The translations under genes were made by a program, and so were the position numbers. The notes beneath the pieces are model-generated. The model saw only the letters and a program-made list of their open reading frames with translations. It made no database searches and was not told the DNA's origin. Shown here in pieces: positions 31,045-42,294 of a stretch of DNA of 64,000 nt. The stretch's first letter is position 1, and each line of letters opens with the position of its first letter. This DNA is from Leptobrachium leishanense (taxonomy: Eukaryota; Chordata; Amphibia; Anura; Megophryidae): the NCBI GenBank assembly GCA_009667805.1, contig CM019069.1:59327422-59391421 (forward strand). The letters run 5' to 3'.

Positions 31045-31589
31045 CAGAGGCGTGTTCAATACCTCAGCCGCTGCAAGTGCTAAGTTAGCAACTAGCCATT
31101 GAACGCCGTTCTGCCGCTCAGCGCTCAGCAGTGCTAACCTAGCACTTGCAGCGACCCGAGGAGATGCTGCGAGTAGCTGAGTGTGACGTATTAAAGATGG
31201 CCACCGCCATGAAGCAAGTAACCATTCCGTACGGCAATGTTAATTTTGAGGGTTTTTGTTCACCAAAGCACAAAATATTTATTTATTATTTACCCCTGCA
31301 CATAGACATATATTACGGTTCAATTTAGATTTTGTTTCAGAAGTAAACATAACGTTTATTCAATAAAAACTATCATCTGTGGTGTGTGCATACAAATTGT
31401 GCTGACTGCTTTTCTTTATCATATTTTGTCCGACTCCTACGAAAAACAATCTGTATCTTTCATTAAGAAATTGTCGGCCATTTTGGATTCAAAATTCTCA
31501 TCCAAATCGTTCAATGACACTGCTGCAGCAAACTGAATTGCTGTGCTGCACCAATTCAGCAGCTGCTGAGGTACTGAACGGGGCTCTGG
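31045..31589 (-). mobile_element. CAGAG-ended TIR element (family G), copy 2
   Basis: Starts CAGAGGCGTGTTCAATACC and ends GTACTGAACGGGGCTCTGG, complementary ends. On the minus strand a frame begins MADNFLMKDTDCFS at 31,481 and stops. The + strand holds MATAMKQVTIPYGNVNFEG from about 31,193. The equivalents in copy 3 are MADFLMKDSDCFSYDSDNS and MASAMKQVTIQYGNVNFEG. It may be a deletion product of a larger coding transposon. Confidence 0.82.
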
Positions 31590-31819
31590 TATAGCTATAT
31601 ACAGCGGGGCAGATATATACACTGCTAATGCTGGCTACTGATACTATTTCCCTATGATTTTTTTTTATCGGTGTTGGTGTGTGGCTCCGCTGAAAGGACA
31701 GTTCTGACCAGGCCTTAGGGGGCCCTCATGGAGCCCCCTTTGTAAGCCAGGGCCTGCGGGTAGTGCCTTATTGCTGTAATGGTCAGTCCACCCCTGACCT
31801 GTATACACTATTTCATATA

Positions 31820-31845
31820 TACATACATACATACATACATACATA
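31820..31845. repeat. (ATAC)n microsatellite
   Basis: About six perfect CATA units, followed by a stretch with a small inverted repeat: AGTTCCTATG ... GATAGGAACTGAAATG. Confidence 0.9.
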
Positions 31846-32282
31846 TTTGAAGATTTCAGTTCCTATGTATTGTCCTGAGCCTGAGGAAAGTTCCTGATAG
31901 GAACTGAAATGTTGACTTTTTAAGCATAATAAGGTTTTTGATTTTTGGATGAAATCTCAGAGTGCTGCCGTATCTTCATACATGTATACGTAAATGGCTG
32001 TCTCTGAGCACCAGGTACTGGAAGATGTGGTGAACCGTGAGTGCAGACCGCAAAATTTCGGCTCGCATTTGGCGATTGGAAATTAGCAGAGGGTGAGTGG
32101 GCAGATTGACCCATCGGGACCCGGATCAGTGGGCCGACGCCACCTTGCTTCTCAGCTCCGGTATCGGACTCTTTGATGCCGAATCCGTCTGATCGGGAGC
32201 CATTTTTATTAGAGCTCCATACGCCAATATTAACGACTCACCTGCTATCAGTAAGTCAAGCTGTAACGTATATTGCGGCTTA

Positions 32283-32707
32283 GGCTAGGGTCAAACGAAA
32301 GCATTTTTACACGCGAGCGTAAAAAAGTGCGTCGAACGGATTGATGTATTTTTTCACGGAATATGCGAAAACGGTCATACGATGCGCATGTTCGTGCGTG
32401 ATGTTTTACGAATCCAAACCAGGAAACTTTTTGCGTCTGGACGTTATGTTGGCCGGACACGAGCAGGGTCTGACGTCTCCAAATCACACACACACACCGC
32501 TAGTGGACGCAGCGCACTCTGTACGTCCGTACTAGAGGTTCTGCGTTCTCGAAAAAATGCGTTAATTTTCCACTTGCGTTGCGCGGCCGGACTTTCGTGC
32601 GACCGTACTTCGTATATTGGCCGTCATTGCCCGTCATTTGCTGCTAGTGCGGCCGTGATTAAGTGCGCCAGAACGCACGTTAAAAATGCGCTGGTCTGAC
32701 CCCAGCC
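32283..32707 (+). mobile_element. Harbinger-like MITE A10
   Basis: A copy flanked by TTA on both sides (32,280-32,282; 32,708-32,710). Starts GGCTAGGGTCAAACGAAAGC, like A3, and ends GCGCTGGTCTGACCCCAGCC, also like A3. The two differ in the middle. Confidence 0.92.
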
Positions 32708-32710
32708 TTA

Positions 32711-35036
32711 CCTGGCAGCTCACTGTATCTTTACACGTCCTATACATAGGTATAGCAGAGAGTAACGAGCGCATCCTGGTCACTTGGTTTTAAGTGTAAG
32801 GTCATAAAGCAAAACTTGCCACTTCCCAAAAACTGGTGTTAAGTGATTTTGTAACTGTAAAACCAGCACCTGAAAGGGGGGGGGACCCCAATAATACCCA
32901 TCTCTTATCAATGAGGAGGAGGGCGTGGTCCACCACTTCCTCATGCTGCCAATGTAAAGGCATGCGAGAGGCAATAGTAAGATATATTTCTTATTTTCTG
33001 TCACTTTTTTTAAAATTTTCATTCTGGGTGAGAAAAACAATAGTACAAAAGTGCAGATTTTTCTTTTCTGCTTCTCGCCATAACATCCGTTTTAGCTCAT
33101 CATGCGCTATATCTACATGACTGAGGCGTTCTGTAGCAGCCATGTTTTGTTTTTTTTGTGGGGTTTTTTTCTTTCTCCTATGATTCCGAACATGTCGTAC
33201 TAGTCTGGTAAATCTGAGTAGCTTAATATGTTCCATTCATTCTAATTGATTGGATGGAATAATCTACAGGAATTTATGCATTTCAAATACTACAGCCTCA
33301 AATTGGCTATTTCTTTCCTTTTTTGCATATAAATGAACTTCTCAGAAGTGATAGTTTGTGTGGTGTGGATGCTGTTGTAATAATTATGTATAGCTGCGGC
33401 CTGGAAAAATGTCGTCGTCTTTATGCAAATCAATGCATGTAGCTGTTAGGTGCGTTGCATTTTATGCCATAACCAATGCGGAGATCATAAGTTACGTTGT
33501 GGAGCTTTGTGTTCATGGGAAAGAATTGCATGTTGCTGGCTGCTATGGATTTTTTTTTTTTAATTGATAAATTTTGAAGGTAACAAGAATAAATTATACA
33601 TATTTTACAAAGTGAATACTTGTGTTGCACTGCAATAATGTTTTTGTCCTTTTCTATCACTTCGAAAAAGTGTGTATGATGCTTTTGTGTTGCGTTAAAC
33701 ATGGGGTCTCTTCCGGGTTTGTGTTCCGTAGAGTGTGCGGGGCCTCTGATACATGTGCGTCGAGCGTGTGGTACTCCGACACATGTGCGCCGGATGTGCG
33801 GGACCTCTGATACGCTGGTGTTGCTTTGAAAATAGTGTATTTCGGATACATTCCCCCCCCACAGATGTCCTTAAATCTTTATATGTCGAACAGACATCTG
33901 TCTGTATAATCACTGTGATAAAACAGTTGTTGACCTTCAGTATGGTATGCAGCTGCCATCCCAACTGCTAGGGCAAAGAGCAGCAGCCAGGAGCAGGAAG
34001 GTGTGGCTGGAATACCTTATCACTGTTCTTACTCACATCCAGCAATGTTAACATAGTAATTCTCAATGGATTGCATCAAGTTTTTCGTTCCTGTCCTGAG
34101 GCAGGAAGTGTACGTCACAGTCGTATATATACTAAGGTATGTCTTGTGGGTGAATCATCCTTCAGGGATGGGATAATGTTTTACTAAGGTGTGTAGTCGC
34201 TGATCCCTCCTGTATTTATTTTCGATTATTATCTCTGTATCAGAGTGTTCTTATTTGTATCATACAATACGCTTGGATTCCACTTGATGAATTCGGAATG
34301 CGTCATAAAAAGGCCTCCTGCTGACTTGAAGAGTGAAAGCTGCTTTCTGCTGCATCTTCCTTTTATATCTATGTCCAAAGTGACGAGAATAGGCAGCGGA
34401 CCGTTAATAGATCATGGGAAAGCGATTCTTTTCAGAATATATGGATCTAGGTCTTTGAGTCCTGATGCGAAGCAAAGGCCTTGCAAGAGGGGTCTGTTCT
34501 GTGTGTGAAAAATACCAGTAGATACTTGCTCTAATATACCATTTCTGCTGGAGAAATATCAAACGTAAATTATTAAATGTGTTGTAATGTAATCTTTGTG
34601 TACAAAGACGCCTGTCCATGGGTTACAAAAGAGTAAGTGCATCCTAGTATCCTGTGAGTCTTGGATCGGTGTACATTTCTATGCCCAAAGAATCTGATTT
34701 CCCTTACTGACACCTTATCCTCTGGTCGTGTTCTTATGGCTTTATTAGGGTAATCTATACCTGTTGTTGAGTCATACTGTGACCCGCATCTATCAGACAT
34801 GACTGTCATATAAACTGGAACTTCAAAGGGAAGGCGTGTGTGTGTTTGGGGGGGCCTTTCTGTGATTCTTTCCGGAAAATTTAAAACTTTTTTTTTTTTT
34901 TTTTTTGAGGTTCGGAGAGGAACAGCTACTAAGTCATCAGTCACTATATTGCTCTCGATCAACTTAAATTTGTTAATAAAATCTCTGGATCTGAAGTGTA
35001 TGGATCGGCTCATGGTCAACCTGGTTTCTCCCATAA
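32711..35036. other. Unassigned non-coding DNA
   Basis: No gene recognised. It holds a poly-T run at 34,889-34,906 and a degenerate repeat of GGGACCTCTGATAC-like words at 33,739-33,815. A GTCCTGAGGCAGGAAGTG motif at about 34,094 resembles words common in amphibian repeats. Frames are short and overlap on both strands. Confidence 0.4.
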
Positions 35037-35447
35037 GGCTAGGGTCAAACGAATGCATTTTTCACGTCTACCGTCGAAAAGTGCGTTGATGCGTCCGAAC
35101 ACATTTTTTCATGGAAGAAGCGATAGCGGTCATACGATGTGCAATTTCGGCTGTGATTTCATATGGATCCAGACCAGGAAACTTTGGGTGTCTGGACGTT
35201 ATGTTGGTTGGACATGAGCAGCGTCTGACGTCTCCTAACCACGCACACACGCCTCTATGCGGACGCAGCGCACTCTGTACGTCAGTACTAGCGGTTCAAT
35301 GTTCTTGCAAATATGCGTTCGTTTGCCGCTTGCGTTGCGCGGCGGAACTTTCGTGCGGCCGTACTTCGTGTGTGGGCCCGCGTTGGACGTCATTTGCTGC
35401 TACCACGGCTAATCGCACGTTCGCACTGCGTTCGTCTGACCCCAGCC
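35037..35447 (+). mobile_element. Harbinger-like MITE A11
   Basis: Starts GGCTAGGGTCAAACGAATGC and ends GTCTGACCCCAGCC. TAA is on the left and TTA on the right. About 20 bp is missing near the right end (ACCACGGC joins AATCGCACG). Confidence 0.9.
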
Positions 35448-35539
35448 TTACTCAGTATGGATAAAATTGTCATTTGTTGCAAACGAATGCCAGTGAAACG
35501 CACGAGTGAAGAGTAACAATTTTTTGTTTATAATAAATA

Positions 35540-36500
35540 TTGAACAAATCCAAAGCTGATCATGGCAGATGAAATTTAATCTAGATAAATGTAAAGTTAT
35601 GCACTTTGGAGTGAAGAACACACAAGCAATTTATACCCTAAATGGTACGGAGTTAGGGAAATCCAAGCAGGAGAAGGATTTGGGAATAATCATAGACTTC
35701 AAACTAAGTAACAATGTGCAATGTCAAACAGCAGCCGCCAAGGCCAGCAAAGTACTGGCATGCATTAAAAGGGGAGTTCACTCACGGGATGAAAACATAA
35801 TTTTGCCTCTGTATAAATCAATGGTCAGGCCGCACCTTGAATATTGCGTGCAATTTTGGGCACCTGTCTTAAAAAAAGATATTATATCGTTAGAAAAAGT
35901 GCAGAGACGGGCAACTAAATGAATAAGGGGAATGGAAGGGTTAAGTTATGAGGAAAGACTAACAAGCTTAAACCTGTTTAGTTTAGAGAAACGGCACCTT
36001 AGAGGGGATCTGATAACCTTATATAAATATATACGGGGCCATTATCAACCATTGTCTGATAACCTATTCATTAACAGGACTATACACAGGACACGGGGTC
36101 ATCCATTTAGACTGGAAGAAAGAAAATTTAGCTTAAAGCATAGGAAGGGTTATTTTACGGTGAGAACAATAAAGCTGTGGAATTCTCTGCCTGTTGAGGT
36201 GGTTGGGTCAGAGTCTTTACAGACTTTTAAAAAACGACTGGATGACTTCTTGCAGACACAGAATATTAAGGGTTATAATATTTAATATGTGGGTAAAAGC
36301 TTCTTGATCCAAGGAGAAATCTGACTGCCATTCTGGGGTCAAGAAGGAATTTTTTCCCAGTATGTTGCATATTGGCAAGCATTCAGACTGGGTTTTTTTG
36401 CCTTCTTTTGGATCAACAGCAGTAGGTTATGTGGGAGAGGCTGAACTCGATGGACGCATGTCTTTTTTCAGCCTATATAACTATGTAACTATGTAACTAT
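35540..36500 (+). pseudogene. CR1 LINE: reverse transcriptase C-terminus and 3' end
   Basis: The frame from 35,569 reads MKFNLDKCKVMHFGVKN, EKDLGIIIDFKLS, LYKSMVRPHLEYCVQFWAP and LEKVQRRATK. A TGA follows at 35,920-35,922, and the same frame continues GMEGLSYEERLTSLNLFSLE, KRHLRGDLITLYKYIRG, TIKLWNSLPVEVV to a stop at 36,285. This is the C-terminal part of a CR1-clade ORF2. The catalytic RT core and endonuclease are upstream and absent. The 3' UTR ends GAACTCGATGGACGCATGTC and an ACTATGTA repeat at 36,478-36,498. One stop in 717 bases suggests a fairly young insertion. Confidence 0.95.
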
Positions 36501-37250
36501 GGCTGTACTGCTTTCTTGCAACCTTCCACAACGCTTCTTCACACGTTTTGTCCTTCTATGTGTCATTCACCTTTTATTCTGCTGGAAAAGGATAATAATT
36601 TGCATTATTGCACCATTTATATGCTTTAAGCCCATCCATTTCCTATTTGAAGCATCAAGTTATGACAGTGATGACTGTGTAGAAAGTATGTTGTTGCAAA
36701 GATTCATCACTTTATTTTATATTCTAGTCGTTTTTTATCTTAAAGGGAAACTACCACTTACATAAGCTGTAACTAGATTACTTGTGCATTACAAATAAAT
36801 CCACATTATAAAACACCTTATGCGGTTTTTCTTTTGTTTTGAAGTAATTGTCTGTAAAAAGGGAAAAATATGGTTGTTTTTTTTTATCTCCAGTTTCTAT
36901 TTTCTGTACCCACCCCCCCCCAAGAGGCAACATTTACCAAAATATGTGCAAAATGTTTTTCTTTACTTCTGTGTCCTAACAGTTAAGACTGCAGCGGGCA
37001 ATTGTTCTACAGGCTACCTGAGATAATAGATGTCAGCTGAATGCGCTAAAACAGGGAGCTTAAAATACTTCTAATCTACCCCCTGGTGATGTCCGTTACA
37101 AATATTTATTCTTTGAATACATCCCACACAATAAAATGAGTCCATGACTGACCCATAGACTCCATTCTATGGCCGCTGCGACATAGTGAGGAGCAAGTGA
37201 TGTAAAGATACTGTAGTGGGGGGGGGCAGTTTACAACATAAAGGATCACA
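36501..37250. other. Unassigned non-coding DNA
   Basis: No gene or recurring element recognised. Confidence 0.45.
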
Positions 37251-37254
37251 CTAT

Positions 37255-37432
37255 CAGGGCTTTTCACCAAAAGGTGAAACCCTGGAGAATTGGCAGGAGA
37301 AGAGCAAAATCTAGACCAAATAGCCGATTTGGAAAGTGGGATAAATGGGACGATTTTTCTGGTTTGGCTATTTTGACCTAGAATTTTCACTTCTCCAGTC
37401 ATTCTCCAGAGTTTCACCTTTAGTCAATAGAC
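37255..37432. mobile_element. Hairpin MITE, family H
   Basis: Copy with arms GGAGAAGAGCAAAATCTAG and ATTTTGACCTAGAATTTTCAC. Termini AGGGCTTTTCACC and CAATAGACCTGTA are degraded. It neighbours another copy 27 bp away. Confidence 0.8.
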
Positions 37433-37459
37433 CTGTAAGTGTGCATCTAGTGACACACT

Positions 37460-37627
37460 AACAGGATTATTCAGAGAGCGGTGCCTGGAGAATGGAAAAT
37501 TCTAGGTCAAAATAGCCAAACCAGAAAAATTCTCCTTCATCTCACTTTCCGAATCGGCTATTTTGACCTAGAATTTTGTATTCTCCAGCCATTCTCCTAC
37601 TTTTCACCTCTCTCTGAATAACCCTGA
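37460..37627. mobile_element. Hairpin MITE, family H
   Basis: AGGATTATTCAGAGAGCGG at the left and CTCTCTGAATAACCCTGA at the right. The loop region has CAGAAAAATTCTCC then CATCTCACTTTCC. Confidence 0.83.
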
Positions 37628-37647
37628 TAGAGTAAAATATTTTTTAA

Positions 37648-38628
37648 CCCCTTAGTGACCGGGCGGTTTTGCACAAATCCGTCCTTTAGTGACCGCTGCT
37701 GTTTTTACGTTTCTGCGCTGTTAGTGTTTAGGTCAAATTTTCCTCTTACTCGTTTATTCAACCCACACATATTATACACCCTTTTTCCCGCCATTGAATG
37801 GACTTTCTAGAAATACCATTATTTCCATCATATCGAATAATTTACTATAAAAAAAATATGAAATATTATGAAAAAATGGTAAAAACACACTTTTTCGTAA
37901 TTTAATCCCCAAAATCTACAACCACCAAAAAAGACGCTGGCTAAATAGGTTCAAACTAGGTCCTATTTAATTAACCCCCCCCCCCCCAGCCCAAAAAACT
38001 TTTTTTTTTTTTTTTTTTAAACCAACCCTGGTCATGTTTGGTATCATTGGAAAGGCCATGAACAGGCCTTTCAAATGATGTCAAATATGACCATCTAGCT
38101 GCCATGGATCGGGATATGGGGGGGATACTTAGGATCCCCTTAACTGGCCCACTGACATCCTCACACATATGGTGAGGTTGTCAGTGGGTGGGGGGGGGGA
38201 CCTGGAGGCTTGGCTGACATCCAAGATGTCAGCCACCCTCCAGGTTCGTATCGCGTCGATTCGGCGGCAAAATCGTTATTGCTATACACCACTGAAAAGG
38301 GGAGACTCTCCCCTTTTCAGCGGTGCAAAAAGCATCTCCCTAGCTTCAATGGTTGGGGAGATTGAGGGCTCCGAAGGAGCCCCCCCCTCCCCTCCATTGA
38401 TTTGCATGGGGACGCCTGCTGATGACGTCACCACGCAGCGTGGCGACGTCATCAACCTCGCCTGCCCATGTAAATCACATGGGCAGGCTTCCTCCCTGCC
38501 AGATCGCCGAGGGATGTAAGTATCGGGCGGGAGGGGGGTTAGGCGCCGCTGACGTACCCAGTACGTCTGCGGGTCTAAGGGAGACCCGTGGACCGGACGT
38601 ACCCAGTACGTCAGCGGTCCTTAAGGGG
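37648..38628. mobile_element. TTAA-flanked TIR element, about 980 bp (family X)
   Basis: Bounded by TTAA at 37,644-37,647 and 38,629-38,632. Ends CCCCTTAGTGACCG and CGGTCCTTAAGGGG are inverted partners. The interior has perfect hairpins (CTGAAAAGGGGAGA with its partner at 38,291-38,319; GCCTGCCCATGT with its partner near 38,459-38,487) and a TGACGTCA palindrome at 38,423-38,430. TTAA duplication fits piggyBac or Kolobok-type elements. No transposase is visible. Confidence 0.8.
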
Positions 38629-38714
38629 TTAACAAAACATACATGTAAGATATCGGCAACCTAAAATAATCACAATAAGAATATTTCATTTTTTGGTGGT
38701 AGCGACCCTTTTAA

Positions 38715-38972
38715 CCTCCCTGGCGTTACGATTCTGACATTTTTATATGTCGGAATCAATACAATTTATTTGGCCCCCTAGCGGTATTCGAGTGTGGCTC
38801 GGGGTTAATTTCATTGCTAAAAGCAGTAACCCCGAGCCACACTCAGGCTGGATACATACCTGTCCCTGCGCTCCCTCGCTGCCTCCAGATGATCGCAACG
38901 TCCTAATTCCTGGTTCCCTTCTCGGCAATGAAAGTTAACCCTGAACCACACTCGGGAAAACCGCCAGGAGGG
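38715..38972. mobile_element. TTAA-flanked MITE, about 258 bp
   Basis: TTAA at 38,711-38,714 and 38,973-38,976. Ends CCTCCCTGGCG and CGCCAGGAGG are inverted partners. Inside is CGAGTGTGGCTCGGGGTTA with its partner TAACCCCGAGCCACACTC. It has the TTAA flank of piggyBac-type elements. Confidence 0.82.
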
Positions 38973-38976
38973 TTAA

Positions 38977-39794
38977 AGCTTAAAATTTTACCGTGGATTT
39001 TGTTTTAGGGTTCGGTAAATCTGACTCCACTGTTTTATGGAGAGAACGGGGGGGGGGGGGTGGTGGAGGAGTTGTTAATGAAATCCCATTGTTTACCATT
39101 GGTGCAAACAAAGTCTCAAACCACAATGAATTTCTGCGATCCTGAGAGGGAACTTCAGTGATTTTGTCAATGGAAGTTTCAACGATGAAGCTTCTCCTAC
39201 CATTTGAAAGTCCTTCTTGGGATTGCTGAAGCGTTTTCATGGTTGCTACAAAAGTAAAAATCGCTGTTTCGTAAATAACCCACAATTTGTTTGCAAAATA
39301 TTTACATCACAAGGTCTAATTCTACACCTGCCTAGTATCAGTGATTTTAAAGTTTCCGATTAAAGTCCACAATACAGTGAACTAATGTTAAGGAGCCGGA
39401 GAACATCGCCCCATTAACCAGTTAAATGAAAGCGTTAGGGATGGGTAATTGCTGTAGAATGTGTTTTTATTAAAATTAGATTTTAGTCTCTGGTGTTTTT
39501 TACACCATGTCTACCTGGATAAATTTCTTAAACAGTGGGTATCGCTAGCGTGTTGTAATTTAGAGGTGTTAGCAAAATTGTCTTATTGGGTTAATTCTTA
39601 TAGGATATAATGAAATTTATAGAATTTTCTCTTTAGCTCCAAATCTGTTTGAGTTGTTCTATGCAAAAGTTGGTTCCTAGGTTCTTTCTCCAGGCTCATC
39701 CTTGCACGACTGTAGCAGCCATGTTGATATCCCCATTGGTCCGTAGATCCATCCACTTACTGAACCATAGGCCATAAGGTGGCGAATATTCACA
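38977..39794. other. Unassigned non-coding DNA
   Basis: G-run at 39,050-39,060. No gene recognised. Confidence 0.45.
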
Positions 39795-40115
39795 AATGAA
39801 GTCAGGGTCTGGGTAAAAGCCGGATCAATGCTCTTTTCATCACAAAACGCCGGATCCATGCATTTTCTTGAGAAATCACATTGGATCTTTGCATATTTCA
39901 ATAAAACACAATATTATCCTTTTTAGGATCCACAACTTTTTCCCTAACAAATTGCTGGAATCTAGTGGATCCGTGGACTTTTTCATTAAAGAAACGCTGG
40001 ATCCTGCCGGATCCATGCATTTTTTTGAGAAATCACATCGGATCTTTGCACAGCGTTTTGTGATGAAAAGAGCATTGATCCGGCTTTTACCCAGACCCAT
40101 GAAGTCATACACAAA
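39795..40115. repeat. Inverted repeat built of smaller GGATCC-bearing units
   Basis: Outer arms carry GTCTGGGTAAAAGCCGGATC / GATCCGGCTTTTACCCAGAC and CTCTTTTCATCACAAAACG. Inside each arm is GGATCCATGCATTTT, then GAGAAATCACAT, then GGATCTTTGCA, so the unit is repeated within and between arms. The centre contains more GGATCC words. Frames on both strands here are mirror artefacts. Confidence 0.85.
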
Positions 40116-40164
40116 TCGGCTAAATCATATCCTCAGGGTGGGCTTCAGCAAGTCAAATTGTGTT

Positions 40165-40375
40165 GAGCAAGGGTGCTCAATTCTTTCCCTCCAGATGTTT
40201 TGAAACTATGTTTCCCATCATGCTCTGACAACCTGAGTGGTAGAGTATCATGGGAGATACTTGACATACTTGAAAACGAGAGAAATCTCAATGTATCCTT
40301 CCTGGTAAAATACTTTATAAATAAAAAATGGTCGTCCAGATGATTTGGAAATACAAGGTTGAGCACCCCTAATTT
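40165..40375. mobile_element. P palindrome interrupted by LINE-T tail
   Basis: The left part GGTGCTCAATTCTTTCCCTC, then CAGATGTTTTGAAACTATG, and the right part CCAGATGATTTGGAAATACA, then AGGTTGAGCACCCCT, are separated by a LINE-T tail (40,263-40,327) ending in ATAAATAAAA. Confidence 0.8.
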
Positions 40376-41136
40376 AGAGTAAGGGTCCTGCATCATTTTG
40401 ATATCTGGACCCTTTTAGGAAATTCGTGTTAACCTAAAAATGCAATGCTGACCCATGCTTCTGTTATTGAACGCAATTTTATTGAGCTAAAGAGATTGGC
40501 GGGACAGTAAACCATGTGCCTGATGATAAAGAGGAAAAATACAATTTATATATAGACTTTTCATACTTGAGCTAATTAAAAATCTACAGAAAAATGTCAA
40601 AATAGTGCTTTTTTTGGTCATAGATGATGGTTTTCCTGCTTCGATACACAGAGCTGGTCTCTTAGCAATTGAAGATTAGAAACCCCTTAGCATCCCCTGC
40701 ATGTCGAGTGGTTATGCACCGCACGTTTCTGTGCAATGAATGCACAAACATTCTCTACAGTGTGTTAAATCGCTCGTTTTCCCAGTATTCGACGAATCCA
40801 CGATAAACGAACACTCGCTTGATAACCTCACAATCCCCACCCTTGTTGTAACACGTTTGTTTTATGATTGATAAGGAGAACCTTAAATTTTTATTTTTTT
40901 TTGAGATTGCTACTCCTGCAAGGCAAGACTTGTCATGCCTTTACAATGTGCAGGAGTCATGTCTGCTGTTTACAGTCTATGGATAAGGATTTCAAGTAGG
41001 TATAACGTGCACTGATTCAAATAATCTGTATTCGCTGTTGGTGTAGACGTGTAAACTGTTGAATCACAACGATGGTACAATGTATTCGCAAGAAAAAGAA
41101 AATTAGATGACTTCTATGTATTTGTTATTTATCTAA
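40376..41136. other. Unassigned non-coding DNA
   Basis: No gene or recurring element recognised. Confidence 0.45.
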
Positions 41137-41574
41137 GGCTAGGGTCAGATGAGCGCATTTTGTACAGACTGTGCGCCCGTGCAGTAGGACGTACTTTCTG
41201 ACTGACAATAAGGTTGTGGCCACACAGTCCGTTTTTTCACTGATGTATTTTTTGACTGATGTAGCAGGGAAAATAAATTAAAATGAGAAAACATTTTGTC
41301 CGTCAAAAATGCTGGACGCATAGATGCAGTCCGTCTGACCACGTTCCATCACTCACACACAAAGCTATGCAGACGTGGTGCACTCCGCACGTCCGTTCTA
41401 GTGGTTCGACGTTCTTTCTAACCTGCGTCCATTTGATACATCCGTCATGTGTCTGCACTTCTGTGCGGACGTACTTCGTGTGTGGGGCTCCATTTAACAC
41501 AATTATATGCTATCACGGACGTACTTATGTGCGGTAACACGGACGTTAACACTGCGTTCGTCTTACCCCCAGCC
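41137..41574 (+). mobile_element. Harbinger-like MITE, subfamily B (B5)
   Basis: Starts GGCTAGGGTCAGATGAGCGC and ends CTTACCCCCAGCC, with TAA on both sides. It is the inverse of B3 and similar in length. The frames on both strands are shadows. Confidence 0.92.
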
Positions 41575-41613
41575 TAATTAGGATCCAAATTCTTCTATAT
41601 AGATATGTGTGTA

Positions 41614-42164
41614 CACCTGAGCCCCGTTCAATGCCTCAGGAGCTGCTGAATTGTTTGCTGCAGCAGTGTCATTGAACGCTTTGAATGCGAATTTCGAAGT
41701 AAAATGGCCGATTTCTTAATGAAAGATTCAGATTGTTTTTCGTATGACTCGGACAACAGTTGAGGTATATATGATAAAGAAAAGCAGTCAGCACAATTCC
41801 GTTTTGTATGAACACACCACAAATGATCGTTTTTATTGAATAAACGTTATGTTTACTTCTGAAACAAAATATAAATTGAGCTGTAATATATGTCTATGTA
41901 AATAATATATGTAAATAAAATAATATATGTCTATGTAAATAAATATTTTGTGCTTTGGTGAAAAAAAACCCTCAAAATTAACATTGCCGTACTGAATTGT
42001 TACTTGCTTCATGGCGGAGGCCATCTTTACTACGTCACACTCAGCACTTGCAGCGACCCGAAGAGATGCTGCAAGTAGCTAAGTTAGCAGTGCTGAGCGG
42101 CAGAACTGCGTTCAGTGGCAAGTTGCTAACTTAGCACTTGCTGAGGTATTGAACGCGCCTCTGG
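41614..42164 (+). mobile_element. CAGAG-ended TIR element (family G), copy 3
   Basis: Opposite in orientation to copy 2 and collinear with it. Ends CCTGAGCCCCGTTCAATGCC and GGTATTGAACGCGCCTCTGG. At 41,704-41,763 an ATG-initiated frame gives MADFLMKDSDCFSYDSDNS and stops. Its acidic, serine-rich start resembles the N-terminus of some DNA transposases, which is inference. Tandem TATATGTCTATGTAAATAA units sit near 41,890-41,940. Confidence 0.84.
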
Positions 42165-42294
42165 GTTCTCAAACTCTAGCCCATCAGATGTTTACAGCCT
42201 ACAATTCCCAAAATTCTTTGAGTGCAATAGATGACCAGAGAATCATGGGAGTTGTAGTTCAGAAGCATCTGGGCAGAGTTTGAGATCCCTGGTG
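42164..42294. mobile_element. Palindromic MITE, family P (diverged)
   Basis: TTCTCAAACTCTAGCCCATC / GGGCAGAGTTTGAGATCCC at the ends, with CAGATGTTTACAGCCTACAA and GGAGTTGTAGTTCAGAAGCA inside. It abuts family G copy 3. Confidence 0.75.

Noticed and set aside
38423..38430. TGACGTCA as a host enhancer
   Set aside because: It lies within a transposon-like element rich in palindromes; function cannot be claimed without chromatin data.
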